Shown here piece by piece: positions 50,801 through 55,619 of a DNA stretch of 64,000 nt. Position 1 is the first letter of the stretch. Each line of letters opens with the position of its first letter. The position numbers were made by a program, and so were the translations under genes. Origin of the DNA: Anastrepha obliqua (lineage: Eukaryota > Arthropoda > Insecta > Diptera > Tephritidae). The stretch is taken from positions 99,331,784-99,395,783 of the forward strand of contig NC_072893.1 in assembly GCF_027943255.1 (NCBI RefSeq). The letters run 5' to 3'. A model generated the notes under the pieces. The model did not search any database, was not told the DNA's origin, and saw nothing but the letters and a program-made list of their open reading frames with translations.

Positions 50801-51484
50801 TGAATATCAAAATAACACCTCTTATTGCAAAACCCTTTATTTCGAAATTATATCGTTGGGAATAAACGCCCTTTCGTGGAATAATATATGGATATTATTA
50901 TGACCCCTATGCTCCACGTGGAGTTAAAGGATATATATAGTTATATATATATATATATATATATTATGAGATGGAAACTTTTATTATTTCTATTTCTGTC
51001 ATTGCAGGAACATTTTCATTTGGCTCATATGCAAAATTTAAGTCGCAGACGATCACTGAATTCATTGAGAAAGCAGTTGAACACTCAAGAAGTGGAAGGT
51101 TGGCAGAGTTATAATATAAAAATAGGCAAAAAGTAAAGTAATAAACTTGTGTTCTAGGTACTTATTTTTTCTACATAGACGACCCGAGCATGGTCCCATG
51201 AGAGTGCAACTAACAAACCCGGTATCTAGATTCAAGCACGTTCAAAGTTTGCAGCATATGTGCAGGTGAATATTTGTTTTTCAATTGCTGGCATAAAGGT
51301 ACACTTTAAAACAACAATTTTTATAACTTTAAATTTCAGATTTGTGATTTTAAAAACCGTTATACGGAAAGACTTGATACAATCGTTGCCATTACCGAGA
51401 AGGCTTTTAGATTATTTGAATTATAGACACTGTTTCTCTGAACAGATTGAAATTGATAACTCACATCATCAGGTATCCTATTAG
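4802..51484 (+). CDS. Socs16D: Socs16D-like SOCS-box/SH2 protein, 6 coding exons, 5' end outside window
   Basis: Predicted suppressor-of-cytokine-signalling protein of the SOCS6/7 class. By family knowledge, the SH2 domain binds phosphotyrosine and the SOCS box recruits Elongin B/C and Cullin-5 for ubiquitin ligation in the cytoplasm. The join is 4802-5875, 25028-25122, 25194-25362, 51008-51098, 51158-51265, 51340-51484, about 560 residues in the window. All junctions have AG acceptors and GT donors with matching phases (1, 0, 1, 2, 2). Visible motifs are YGWYWGP at the SH2 start, FIVRDSSDD with the phosphotyrosine-binding Arg, the BC-box SLQHMCRFVI and the Cul5-box [11 protein letters not shown]. 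The first exon shown is entered in phase 1, so earlier exons are missing. Socs16D is preferred over Socs44A or Socs36E because of the long N-terminal region and the SH2 wording; this is from memory. The start codon is not in view. Confidence 0.8.
6080..6346. mobile_element. piggyBac-type MITE, 267 bp, TTAA flanks
   Basis: Terminal inverted repeats CACTAAACCTACC / GGTAGGTTTAGTG sit directly inside TTAA at 6076-6079 and 6347-6350. Subterminal sequences gggtcaaatgaccc and gggtcatttgaccc form a second inverted pair. No coding capacity. Inserted in the first large Socs16D-like intron. Confidence 0.75.
6351..7190. other. intron sequence, nothing recognised
   Basis: A+T-rich intronic sequence between a TTAA MITE and a mariner. 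No open frame or repeat structure stands out. Confidence 0.5.
7193..8334 (+). mobile_element. mariner (DD34D) element with internally deleted transposase
   Basis: Terminal inverted repeats ttgggttggggaaa at the left and ttggcttggggaaa (reverse complement) at the right are flanked by TA at 7191-7192 and 8335-8336. The transposase starts at 7381 ([20 protein letters not shown]) with the first helix-turn-helix. It breaks at about 7572 after DVEDAPRS, where the second DNA-binding part is lost with a frameshift. The catalytic part (7581-8267) keeps all three Asp: [15 protein letters not shown] and [12 protein letters not shown], the last two 34 residues apart. The catalytic domain looks intact but the DNA-binding region does not. 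Confidence 0.88.
8515..9512 (+). mobile_element. degraded mariner, second family
   Basis: Pieces of a mariner transposase in several frames: [12 protein letters not shown] and [10 protein letters not shown] (8720-8800), [20 protein letters not shown] (about 8929-8985; the usual Asp of GDETWVYEY is Ala here), [17 protein letters not shown] (9107-9160), and the C-terminal [20 protein letters not shown] ... [10 protein letters not shown] (about 9381-9469). The second catalytic Asp block is deleted. The tail resembles the sequence at 1-72. Boundaries are approximate. Confidence 0.75.
9560..11480 (-). mobile_element. LOA-like LINE remnant, 5' truncated
   Basis: Minus-strand order from the right: endonuclease piece (11480-11253, [20 protein letters not shown], the DANAHH-type motif), linker (11231-10932), RT (10718-10458, [19 protein letters not shown] and [16 protein letters not shown]), then the C-terminal Cys-rich tail (9870-9625, [20 protein letters not shown]). 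The C-terminal block matches in style the larger LINE at 31020-33290. Multiple stops and gaps. Confidence 0.7.
11500..13569. other. 2-kb intron stretch without recognised genes or elements
   Basis: Very A+T-rich. The phrase atcaatgataagta occurs twice (about 12659 and 13481) and gctttcaaagag-like phrases recur near 13190-13320, suggesting an old duplication or a decayed element. Open frames at 11997-12490 are low-complexity and judged chance. Confidence 0.45.
13574..14065. mobile_element. piggyBac-type MITE, 492 bp, TTAA flanks
   Basis: A 9-bp perfect terminal inverted repeat CACATTGTG with an imperfect extension (TGCGGG / GTCAGG) lies inside TTAA at 13570-13573 and 14066-14069. The interior is non-coding and A+T-rich. 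The TTAA duplication points to piggyBac mobilisation. Confidence 0.65.
14420..14870 (-). mobile_element. copia-like integrase fragment
   Basis: The minus strand reads [12 protein letters not shown], then a [14 protein letters not shown] frame and [18 protein letters not shown], the end of the Ty1/copia integrase core (LWAEA ... AYLKNR ... GMTPYE.WFGKKP). Frames shift and there are stops. It abuts a LINE fragment at about 14870. Confidence 0.65.
14880..16330 (-). mobile_element. LINE fragment (endonuclease to RT start), LOA/R1-like
   Basis: On the minus strand: endonuclease (16216-15884: [40 protein letters not shown]), a linker (15660-15331) rich in Lys and Arg, and the RT start (15140-14890: [34 protein letters not shown]). 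The endonuclease Asp-Val-Asn-Ala-His-His motif is retained. Stops and small indels are frequent. Confidence 0.7.
16340..16975 (-). mobile_element. LINE C-terminal fragment (R1/LOA-like)
   Basis: The minus strand carries [20 protein letters not shown], then [15 protein letters not shown], the typical post-RT segment of R1/LOA-type LINEs. A degenerate C-terminal tail follows towards 16340. At about 16975 the reading frame runs without a break into a different LINE piece, making a chimeric open frame. Confidence 0.6.
16976..17190 (-). mobile_element. LINE fragment (jockey-like RT C-terminus) fused to the preceding one
   Basis: Minus-strand [20 protein letters not shown] and [13 protein letters not shown] match the region after RT in jockey/CR1-like LINEs (VQ.KF.RFAL ... 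Y..RC.LI.L). It then joins the R1-like fragment at about 16975 in the same frame. Confidence 0.6.
17190..17980. other. intron stretch, nothing recognised
   Basis: A+T-rich with no convincing coding sequence or repeat ends. Confidence 0.4.
17985..18240 (+). mobile_element. Tc1-like transposase remnant
   Basis: The + strand near 18105-18215 reads [20 protein letters not shown], then PNRTWRKPL. This resembles the first catalytic Asp region of a Tc1-like transposase (WDDVLF.DE.KI ... W....). Nothing else of the element survives. It lies just before a DD41D mariner. Confidence 0.5.
18435..19560 (+). mobile_element. DD41D mariner (rosa/Visitor-like), two catalytic Asp replaced by Asn
   Basis: The transposase frame starts before 18440 ([20 protein letters not shown]), meets one TAA at 18602-18604 and is then open to 19463. 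Conserved blocks: [20 protein letters not shown], then [11 protein letters not shown] (18880s), [11 protein letters not shown] (19161-19193) and [13 protein letters not shown] (about 19280-19318). The spacing from the second catalytic site to the last Asp is 41 residues, as in the rosa/Visitor DD41D group. Both FSDEAHF and QQDGATCH have Asn (aat) for Asp, so even with the stop repaired the enzyme should be inactive. Terminal repeats are not clear. Confidence 0.8.
19713..20432. mobile_element. 720-bp TA-flanked MITE, copy 1
   Basis: Terminal inverted repeat AGGGGTTAGGGGTAGTCAGA at the left; the same in reverse at the right (TCTGACTACCCCTAACCCCT), flanked by TA. The interior is non-coding with poly-A/T runs. 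The second copy at 53910-54578 is in the opposite orientation and shares the interior. TTAA also fits this copy's flanks, but the second copy supports only TA, so Tc1/mariner-type mobilisation is more likely. Confidence 0.75.
20440..20640 (-). mobile_element. LINE C-terminal fragment (RTE-like)
   Basis: The minus strand reads [20 protein letters not shown], then [14 protein letters not shown], the typical C-terminus of RTE/CR1-like ORF2 proteins (W.D.V..DL...G..NWR..A.DR..W). Only this tail is present. It joins a DD41D fragment at 20641. Confidence 0.55.
20641..20860 (+). mobile_element. 3' fragment of a DD41D mariner
   Basis: Nearly repeats the end of the element at 18435-19560: ggcacattaa.ggcatagaacc, tcggatggaggtgtg, and attgagccat.ccaatattatc with the same tail. 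Only about 220 bp of the 3' end is present, so it is a truncated second copy. Confidence 0.75.
20865..22150. other. intron stretch, nothing recognised
   Basis: A+T-rich. The 69-codon minus frame at 21346-21555 matches nothing I recognise. Confidence 0.4.
22154..22970 (+). mobile_element. Tc1-like element remnant, second catalytic Asp deleted
   Basis: Begins with [14 protein letters not shown], then frameshifts. The clearest part is 22389-22670 ([31 protein letters not shown] with the first catalytic Asp, [10 protein letters not shown]). The usual QQD block is missing. The third motif reads [14 protein letters not shown], where family members have NPIEHLW, so the catalytic Glu is Ala. It ends with the KLGESM ... 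LPTKY tail. Confidence 0.75.
22980..24055. other. intron stretch; right part may be LINE 5' sequence
   Basis: 22980-23660 is A+T-rich and featureless. 23690-24055 is G+C-richer and continues into the endonuclease fragment at 24060, so it may be the untranslated leader of that LINE; I cannot show this directly. Confidence 0.4.
24060..24290 (+). mobile_element. RTE-like LINE endonuclease start
   Basis: With a one-base shift, the + strand near 24098-24190 reads [19 protein letters not shown], then [17 protein letters not shown]. This is the N-terminal endonuclease of RTE-type LINEs, often annotated as craniofacial development protein 2-like (DITALQEMRW.G.G). It contains the Glu of the QEMRW metal site. 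The rest is lost. Confidence 0.65.
24291..25027. other. end of the first large Socs16D-like intron
   Basis: No element recognised; ends at the acceptor at 25027. Confidence 0.4.
25028..25122 (+). CDS. Socs16D: Socs16D-like exon: linker before SH2
   Basis: It begins after the AG at 25026-25027 in phase 1, matching the exon ending at 5875, and ends at a GTAAGA donor (25123) in phase 0. It encodes a charged linker ending [10 protein letters not shown], directly before the SH2 Tyr-Gly-Trp. A Met at 25039 could in principle start a short isoform, but an in-frame stop sits only about 18 bases upstream inside the intron, so splicing is the better reading. Confidence 0.75.
25194..25362 (+). CDS. Socs16D: Socs16D-like exon: SH2 domain, first half
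   Basis: Encodes the N-terminal half of the SH2 domain: YGWYWGP, then [20 protein letters not shown], then the [11 protein letters not shown] strand. The Arg in FIVRDS is the expected phosphotyrosine contact. The acceptor is ttaaaag at 25193 and the donor gtaatt at 25363. It follows the previous exon after a 71-bp intron. Confidence 0.9.
26309..26555 (+). repeat. tRNA-headed SINE, 5'-truncated copy
   Basis: Starts inside the SINE body (cggtgaaacaccaaaat) and continues through cctcggcaggcaatggcaaa, the catttgtgga segment and the aggaggagctcggccaaa tail, same order as the full copy at 61278-61590. The tRNA-like head is missing. Confidence 0.8.
27085..27275 (+). repeat. diverged single arm of the foldback family at 42586-43287
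   Basis: Shares the order of phrases of that element's left arm: cagaccattcaccggctctcagcgaattt, then gaaaaaactgagattgtgtt, gatatac and ctgaacaacgac. Only one arm is seen, with small insertions. No inverted partner is nearby. Confidence 0.5.
29580..29973 (+). mobile_element. DD41D-type mariner, 3' part only
   Basis: Contains [24 protein letters not shown] sequence (about 29625-29690), then an open frame 29663-29872 (AHEIGAQ-like helix, [28 protein letters not shown]). The right terminal repeat reads GGGTGGCCCATGT inward, followed by TA. The first two catalytic regions are absent. The terminus is related to the element at 39025-39535. Confidence 0.7.
29990..30265 (-). mobile_element. DD41D-type transposase C-terminal remnant, antisense
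   Basis: The minus strand reads [21 protein letters not shown] (shown with changes), then [13 protein letters not shown] and a frame-shifted [15 protein letters not shown] end. This is the [22 protein letters not shown] ... SRGGHL.DVVF pattern. It faces the neighbouring remnant at 29580-29973 tail to tail. Confidence 0.55.
30270..31015. other. intron stretch, nothing recognised
   Basis: A+T-rich with poly-T runs. The open frames at 30688-30930 and 30775-30981 are Cys/Phe-rich and judged chance. Confidence 0.4.
31020..33290 (-). mobile_element. LOA-like LINE with RT, RNase H and C-terminal Cys tail
   Basis: The most complete LINE ORF2 here, on the minus strand. RT entry at 33277-32888 ([20 protein letters not shown]). 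RT core at 32809-32348 ([20 protein letters not shown], motif [14 protein letters not shown], motif [12 protein letters not shown]). After a stop at 32348, [13 protein letters not shown] keeps the YADD motif. Thumb at 32284-32084 ([13 protein letters not shown]). RNase H at about 31660-31510 ([19 protein letters not shown]). Tail at 31507-31184 ([18 protein letters not shown]). Endonuclease is missing, so it is 5' truncated. Stops and frameshifts make it inactive. Confidence 0.8.
33357..33455 (+). repeat. tRNA-headed SINE fragment
   Basis: About 100 bp matching the SINE body: cggcagtcaatggcaaacct, ccgagtgtatttct, ctcataaaaaatacct and cgttcgg. Head and tail are missing. Confidence 0.7.
33600..36175 (+). 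mobile_element. jockey/CR1-like LINE ORF2, stops and frameshifts, (TAAA)n tail
   Basis: Endonuclease at 33650-34080 ([32 protein letters not shown]). Linker at 34206-34475 with the [20 protein letters not shown] motif. RT at 34701-35527 ([68 protein letters not shown] and the intact [11 protein letters not shown]). A 3' end with repeated aaataaataaataaa closes it at about 36172. The next LINE starts directly after. Several stops (for example 33796-33798 and 35099-35101) kill it. Confidence 0.8.
37471..38134 (-). mobile_element. piggyBac element, internally deleted, inserted in a LINE
   Basis: Terminal inverted repeats CACGTTCCCTGTCC / GGACAGGGAACGTG sit inside TTAA at 37467-37470 and 38135-38138. 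A subterminal inverted pair (gagccacatatggttcagga / cctgagccatatgtg) lies at 37488-37555. The minus-strand frame 37966-37709 encodes a transposase core piece, [20 protein letters not shown] then [15 protein letters not shown], with the Asp of the first catalytic site. Both ends and the other catalytic Asp are missing. The LINE endonuclease reads across the insertion. Confidence 0.88.
39025..39535 (-). mobile_element. DD41D mariner deletion derivative (about 510 bp)
   Basis: Terminal repeats GGGTGGGCCAT at both ends, inverted, with TA at the left boundary. The minus-strand frame 39424-39125 joins the transposase start ([20 protein letters not shown]) directly to a late part ([26 protein letters not shown]), so most of the DNA-binding and catalytic region is deleted. 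Left-most of three elements in a row inside the jockey-like LINE. Confidence 0.8.
39542..39830 (-). repeat. tRNA-headed SINE, full-length, antisense
   Basis: Reverse complement of the 61278-61590 copy: head at the right end (ggccgccgtaaccgaatggg, B-box ggttcgaatctcg), body, and tail with the aaacacccaaaaaggctgta segment. A short deletion removes part of the ctcggcaggcaatgg block. It lies between two DD41D derivatives. Confidence 0.85.
39835..40444 (-). mobile_element. DD41D-type mariner deletion derivative, second family (610 bp)
   Basis: Inverted terminal repeats GGGTCCGCCAT / GGGCCCGCCAT next to TA. The minus-strand frame 40331-39966 encodes [20 protein letters not shown] and both helix-turn-helix parts up to [17 protein letters not shown], then jumps to the last codons of the transposase near 39960. 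The catalytic domain is deleted. Its sister copy is at 59482-60080, with a different deletion point. Confidence 0.85.
41180..41870 (+). mobile_element. LOA-like LINE 3' end
   Basis: Frames at 41299-41499 and 41524-41793 read [20 protein letters not shown] and [20 protein letters not shown], then [20 protein letters not shown], the Cys-rich tail of LOA/R1-type ORF2. One stop separates the frames. It ends with ggctaacctaacctatct, a short repeat tail. Severely 5' truncated. Confidence 0.75.
41880..42330. other. intron stretch; weak minus-strand open frame
   Basis: The minus frame 42371-41988 (127 codons) includes [20 protein letters not shown], which looks protein-like, but I recognise no family and the rest is low-complexity. 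Confidence 0.3.
42331..42555 (+). repeat. tRNA-headed SINE copy with an internal deletion
   Basis: Head ggcggccgccgcagccgaat, then body and tail (ccaaaaagggtgtacgcgcc). About 65 bp of the middle (the cctcggcaggcaatgg block) is missing. Confidence 0.8.
42586..43287. repeat. foldback element with tandem repeats in the loop
   Basis: The left arm 42586-42765 is repeated in reverse at 43094-43287 (cgtttccacttatggtgaaa, cagaccgtttcggctctgag, cgaatttgacagaatcag). The loop carries further copies of a segment starting near aatcaaccaatgaccacact (about 42724, 42834 and 42978), 110-145 bp apart and ending aatgtttgtgctatta. No coding sequence. A related single arm is at 27085. Confidence 0.85.
43290..44730. 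other. intron stretch with an unrecognised ORF and small repeats
   Basis: The + frame 43671-43991 (106 codons; [60 protein letters not shown]) has normal amino-acid composition and could be a gene or transposon fragment, but no family is recognised. Near 44000-44150, ccgtaacattgtttc-like phrases repeat; at 44395-44530, aagtgtgag.cgactgct repeats. Confidence 0.35.
44732..47591 (-). mobile_element. mariner element split by a LINE insertion
   Basis: Matching ends TCAGGTCAGTC.ATAAGTTCGTGCG, inverted, each next to TA. The left part (44732-45692) carries most of the transposase on the minus strand: 45505-45167 ([35 protein letters not shown] with the first Asp) and 45103-44804 ([35 protein letters not shown] with the last Asp). 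The HDNARPH block is deleted to SARPY, losing the second Asp. The right part is 47472-47591. The two are separated by a LINE. Confidence 0.85.
45693..47471 (-). mobile_element. LOA-like LINE inserted in a mariner, 11-bp target duplication
   Basis: Flanked by caatatatcaa at 45682-45692 and 47472-47482. The 3' end (left) is a (CCTA)n tail, seen here as ggtaggtaggtaggtagg. Minus-strand domains: RT motif A region (about 47335-47260), [11 protein letters not shown] (47150-47115), then 46818-46189 with a full RNase H set ([54 protein letters not shown]), and a Cys-rich end at 46000-45720 ([20 protein letters not shown]). It is 5' truncated in the RT. YADD is not clear. Confidence 0.85.
47841..49465 (+). 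mobile_element. Tc1-like (DD34E) element with about 216-bp terminal inverted repeats
   Basis: The ends start CAGTAGGGAGCAAAAGTGTT, flanked by TA at 47839-47840 and 49466-49467. The arms (47841-48056 and 49249-49465) are about 95% alike by eye. The transposase runs 48227-49222: [20 protein letters not shown], a frameshift near 48330, [14 protein letters not shown], a frameshift near 48585, [11 protein letters not shown], a TAG at 48854-48856, [24 protein letters not shown], a TGA near 49052, then the tail DLWTKY. All three catalytic residues are present with 34-residue spacing. Likely non-functional because of the breaks, but the ends look usable. Confidence 0.92.
49690..50283 (+). mobile_element. 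BEL/Pao integrase fragment
   Basis: The + strand reads [40 protein letters not shown], then in a shifted frame [20 protein letters not shown], and [17 protein letters not shown] near 50235-50280. This is the order of a BEL/Pao integrase: zinc-finger region, the SDN catalytic Asp, then the NSRPLT segment. Stops and frameshifts. A DD41D derivative interrupts it exactly after the last motif. Confidence 0.7.
50284..50837 (+). mobile_element. DD41D-type mariner deletion derivative (about 554 bp)
   Basis: Ends GGGGTTTCCAATAACAGGTG and the inverse of AAGGGTTTTGCAATAAGAGG, next to TA. Frame 50362-50754 encodes the late catalytic part: [20 protein letters not shown] (second Asp), [13 protein letters not shown] (last Asp, 41 residues on), and the tail to a frameshifted end. 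The DNA-binding and first-Asp regions are deleted. Sister copy at 56585-57085. Confidence 0.85.
50934..50964. repeat. (TA)n microsatellite
   Basis: An alternating AT run with one interruption, about 40 bases before the acceptor side of the second large intron. Confidence 0.85.
51008..51098 (+). CDS. Socs16D: Socs16D-like exon: SH2 domain, second half
   Basis: Continues the SH2 domain ([20 protein letters not shown], then [10 protein letters not shown]) after a 25.6-kb intron. The glycine at the junction is split G|GA, matching phase 1. The donor is GT at 51099, inside the Arg codon AG|G. Reading through instead would add IKIGKK and stop, so the 59-bp intron is needed. Confidence 0.88.
51158..51265 (+). 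CDS. Socs16D: Socs16D-like exon: SH2 end and start of SOCS box
   Basis: Encodes [28 protein letters not shown] and SLQHMCR. The last is the start of the Elongin-BC box. The acceptor is ttctag at 51157 and the donor gtgaat at 51266; phase 2 in and out. Confidence 0.88.
51340..51484 (+). CDS. Socs16D: Socs16D-like terminal exon: SOCS box and stop
   Basis: Starts after atttcag, completing the split Arg codon. It encodes [20 protein letters not shown], then the rest of the SOCS box with the Cul5-box Leu-Pro-Leu-Pro, and a short tail ending at TAG (51482-51484). An AATAAA lies at about 51493-51498, only a few bases past the stop, so the 3' UTR may be very short or a later signal is used. Confidence 0.88.
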
Positions 51485-51492
51485 ATTGAATC

Positions 51493-51498
51493 AATAAA
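51493..51498 (+). promoter_or_regulatory. candidate polyadenylation signal of the Socs16D-like gene
   Basis: AATAAA nine bases after the stop codon of the terminal exon. It is the first such signal on the + strand. It is unusually close to the stop, and other AATAAA-like sequences exist further on in this A+T-rich stretch, so transcript data would decide. Confidence 0.4.
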
Positions 51499-51499
51499 G

Positions 51500-53317
51500 A
51501 TCAAAACGGCTTTAGATCACTCAGAAAAATAAGTTGGCTGCCCAACTAAGGGGCATCAAAAATCCGGGAGGTCCACTCTGTAATGCGATGCGAATGGTAA
51601 TTGCAATTCGAAAGGAAATTTCGTATTTTGAATCGGAATATCCCATTTCAATATATATATTTTCTAGAAATATTGTTTTAAAGATACTTAACTGCATTGT
51701 CAACGTTTTGATCAACAACGGATTATTTTTGTAATTATTTCTTATTATTATAATGCAATTTTCTTTCGCATTGTATTACCGAGAAGACCCAAAAAAATAG
51801 TTATAATATAAATATTTCATAAAAAGCAGCATTCAATCTTCTGAACCATCTATATCAATTCTAACATATCTATATTTGCAGTGACTATATGTCTTCACGG
51901 CGTTAGAAAAAGTTTTTCCATCTCCTCTCTGAAAGTAATACCAAAATTTAGGAAGGTATTTCCCCCAAAAAATGGTCCTATAAAAACTGCCAGAGTTTCG
52001 GACATTGTATTAAATTGCTGGGTTTCCTATATCTACGGCAACATCAAGACGCACATGTACAAAACGTACGCCCCACAATATTATTCTTTTGGGTACCTCT
52101 GTTCAAAAAAATACAATATCACAGGTAGCGATATCTTACGAACCCAAAAGATAGATATGTTCTCCACCACTTTCGAGCACATTTCTAGCTGGTGAGAATA
52201 AAAAAGTTTTAAATTTCCAACAAAGCGAAAATTGTAAAAATATCCACATTCTTGACTAAATAATAATCATTCAACATTTATATTTCAATGTACTTCATTT
52301 TAGTATTGTTTAGGGCTGTCAGGCGTACTTATTTCAGCAGTACAATACTGGATTTTCTGTTCCGAAAATTTAAGTGTACTGGTTTTCAGTAGATTCAAAA
52401 TAAGTACTATTTTTTGTAGTTCTACTCATTTTGTATTGTACCCCTATTATGGTAACCGACGGATGTGGGAGAAAACTCGTCCCACACTCGCCTCACTTTT
52501 TTCATTAAATACGAATGAACTGCATAACCATCTGTGAATTGTATTACATTCATTGGATACATATGCGTATGTATGTGTAAGTAAGTATGTCCATAAACTT
52601 TATATTAAACTATGTATAATATACATTGTATATCATATACCCGAGAATGATAGAATACAAGATTACGCCTTCGCAAATCGCCGTGATGTCAATGCTGTAA
52701 AGAACCGAAAAAGAAGAGGAAAAGTAAGCGATAGCAGCGGAAACTGCCCAACACAAGAAATTATTTATACACACATACACATACTTTCCTGCCACGGCGT
52801 CATCGGCAGAAAAAGCAAGCAAAATTCATTTGAAGGTATTGTTATAATTCGTACTTTCAAAATATAAGCCGCGGCACTTAATTTTTATCAATTTTGTCAA
52901 TTTAAAAATCACAAATCTTAAGATACAATATTACTAAGCCATTCTCTGAATATGCACAAACAAATAACTTCTCTTCCTCCTGTTTGTTTATTCGTACCAC
53001 TGATGTCGTACGTTGTCAAAATCGCGAAATATAAAATACCAGTTTTCGGAAGTCGCTACATGTGTTTTAAAGCAATAAAGTTCGGAGAAGTTAAGTAACT
53101 TAATTCTCCAAAAAGAAAAATATAAAAATGTACAGACGGAAAAGAATTTACAAATATTTGCAAGAAAACAGGAATTTCCAACTTCGCCTCCAAATGAAAT
53201 GTGTGTTCTCTTCTTATTAGTTTTGAAAGTTTTTTGCAAACGCGATTTCATAATAACTTGTAACAAACTGGGATAAGTTTTTTGTATCGCGGACAAAGCT
53301 TATGTATATCATTTAAA
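51500..53317. other. downstream sequence of the Socs16D-like gene, nothing recognised
   Basis: A+T-rich. Open frames at 51881-52195 (104 codons) and 52553-52867 (104 codons) have no family I recognise. 3' UTR and intergenic sequence are likely. Confidence 0.4.
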
Positions 53318-53319
53318 TA

Positions 53320-53768
53320 CAGTAGGTTCTGTTTTTATGCGGTAGATACGTTCCGCAAGAAACAGCATAAAGAAAAAACAGCATAAAAAAAGCTACTAGT
53401 TCTATAGTAAAACTATAGATACGTTTCAAATGCTAAAACCGCATAAATCTGAAATAATCGCATAAAAAAGGGCACTAGTCCCATATTATTACTATAGATA
53501 CGTTCCATAGGCCGCATGAATCTGAAATAATTAAATAAAATCGCATAAACAAAATATTGTATCTTTGAAAATTATATCTTTATATATCTTCCATACTTGT
53601 AGGGTTAGCATTTCTGATGCAATCTGTGATGAGTTTTTGCTTAGCTGGTTTAGAATCTTGTTTATATGTACAATTCCCCATAGGTCGACATGCATTTTGT
53701 AATTTAAAAAAAAACCGCACTATTTCAAAACCGCATAAAAAAAAGCCGCATAAAAACAGAACCTACTG
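53320..53768. mobile_element. Tigger/pogo-like TA-flanked MITE, 449 bp
   Basis: Inverted ends CAGTAGGTTCTGTTTTTATG and the matching CATAAAAACAGAACCTACTG, flanked by TA. The interior repeats the phrase (g)cataaaaaa and has two diverged copies of ctatagatacgtt-type sequence. Non-coding. The start CAGTAGG and the repeated ..GCATAAA words recall Tigger-type termini, but the assignment is by look only. Confidence 0.75.
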
Positions 53769-53909
53769 TATATCAAAGTTTTTGAATTTATTGGTGCACC
53801 GAGTTAAAAAAGAGCATACATTCTAGTGTGTTTTTTTATTGATTGCGGAAGTAAGCTACGCCTTTTCTCTTTGGGAAAATAGTGATGTTTCATTATGTAG
53901 AAAGCTGTA

Positions 53910-54578
53910 AGGGGTTAGGGGTAGTCAGAATTTTAAAAAATCTTAATTATTTTTGCATCTTCTTAAAGTATAATAAATTAAAAATATTGTGTGAAAATTT
54001 GAATTGAATCCGACAAGTACTTTCCGTGCTAATCAACAATTGGCGCTCAGGCGCTCCAGATATTGATAGCAAAACTTTAAATGCGTTTTTCTCAAAACTG
54101 TTTTTTGAACTGGTGATTACTGTAACTTGAAAACGGCTTGATAGATTGCAATAAAATTTATACTGCTTTTGAGAAATATAAAAAACTCGTGCCTGATACA
54201 AGGATTTTTTTTTAATTTCGGTTTTTTTTTTGAAAATCTGAAAAATATGTCCTGAGGCTGCCATATTGTTAATTTTGAAAAAAAAGCTATTCTATTTATA
54301 GAACTAATTTCTCTTGTCCGATTGATTTTAGATGAATCTCCAAGGACTTGTGATGATAACCGCAAGGGACTTCTGGAGAAACGGAATCCACACAAACAGC
54401 AATTTTACAATTATTAATTTCATTGAAATTTCATTGAATTTTCATTTTCGTTGAAATTTAGCTAAAGTCAAGTCGAATAATGCTATGTTTTTATTTTTGT
54501 AAAATAAAGCAATTGACTAGCAAAATAAAATGATTGAAAAACATAATTTTTTCGGGCCTCTGACTACACCTAACCCCA
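53910..54578. mobile_element. TA-flanked MITE, copy 2 (inverted relative to copy 1)
   Basis: Ends aggggttaggggtagtcaga and tctgactacacctaacccca, flanked by TA. The interior matches the 19713-20432 element in reverse (for example the tttttcgggcctctgac end is here on the right). About 669 bp. Confidence 0.75.
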
Positions 54579-54631
54579 TAATACATGTTTACATGTACCA
54601 GCTTAAACTATATGAAATATATATTAGAATA

Positions 54632-54886
54632 AGGCGGTTGATGTGTGATCACCATTCGGAAGTGCCTGGTTCGAAGCCCCGGACATGAGACTTCAAATGA
54701 TTGAAAAGATTTTTCTAAAGCGGTTGCTCCTCGGCAAACAATTGCAAACCTCCGAGTGTATTTCTATCAGGCAAACACTCCTTATAAAAAGCCATCGTAG
54801 CATTCGTAGACAGCATAAAATTGTAGGTCCTTCCATTTGTGAAAAAAATCAAGACGCACACTACAAATAAGAAGAGGAGCTCGTGC
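54632..54886 (+). repeat. tRNA-headed SINE, diverged copy
   Basis: Head truncated (gcggttgatgtgtgatcacc), B-box-like tggttcgaagccccg, body cctcggcaaacaattgcaaa and tail tcaagacgcacactacaaat are recognisable but diverged from the other copies, so it is probably an older insertion. Confidence 0.7.
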
Positions 54887-54889
54887 GAG

Positions 54890-55618
54890 AGTGATATTAT
54901 ACTTTTATGGAGTCCTAGCACAACTTGTAGCTATAGACAAACTAAAAAAACTGGTATAGAAGAAATTTCCAATACACCCCCAAAATCTCATTTTATGGCC
55001 AAAAAACCGTTTTTCAGTAGGTTGATGTGAACAATCACTCCTAACTTCACCAATTTCCATCCGATTTGTACTTTTTTTTTAGTTCGAAAGAACAAAACAA
55101 GCCTTTTTGACAGTGTGTTCATGATTTTTTTTAAATTGAAAACTGACGATACTGTAGTTGTAAGTTTTTGGAATTTTTTGTTTTTTCTCCATTTTTTCAA
55201 CTTTGACATCATTTTTACGATATTCTCCGATATTAAGAAATTGTTTTGGTACACTGTTGTTATAGTAAATTTATTTTTGCGTCAAATGAGCTATATTTGA
55301 CTCTAATTGAATTAAAATTCATAGAGTTGTGTAAGTTTTAAGATTTTATTGTTTTTATTTTACTAATTTGGTATGTAGGTATAACTGACGCTGAATAGGA
55401 ATTACGGCGTGTTTTGATGCGTTATTATATGTAGATACATAATATTTATTGGAGTATATATGTATACATAAGATCACGGTGTAGTACGGTATTGTACTGC
55501 ATACAACAGAACTGGTTAGAACTTTCGAAAATATCTGAAAAATACTGTTTGAATCAAGACTCTTTGTTGAATCTCTTTTATTTGTATTATTAATACTATA
55601 AAGTGGCTGATTATTATT
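54890..55618. other. no gene recognised
   Basis: A+T-rich. The segment 54890-55300 may be a dispersed repeat, but no second copy is in the window. Confidence 0.35.
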
Positions 55619-55619
55619 T

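Noticed and set aside
51082..51136. Reading the SH2 exon through to the stop after IKIGKK as an alternative protein end
   Set aside because: A GT donor at 51099 and an AG acceptor at 51157 restore the expected SH2 end and SOCS box; the read-through tail is not SOCS-like.
51881..52195. 104-codon open frame after the SOCS gene as a separate gene
   Set aside because: No recognised domain; lies in A+T-rich likely 3' flanking sequence with no splice or start evidence.
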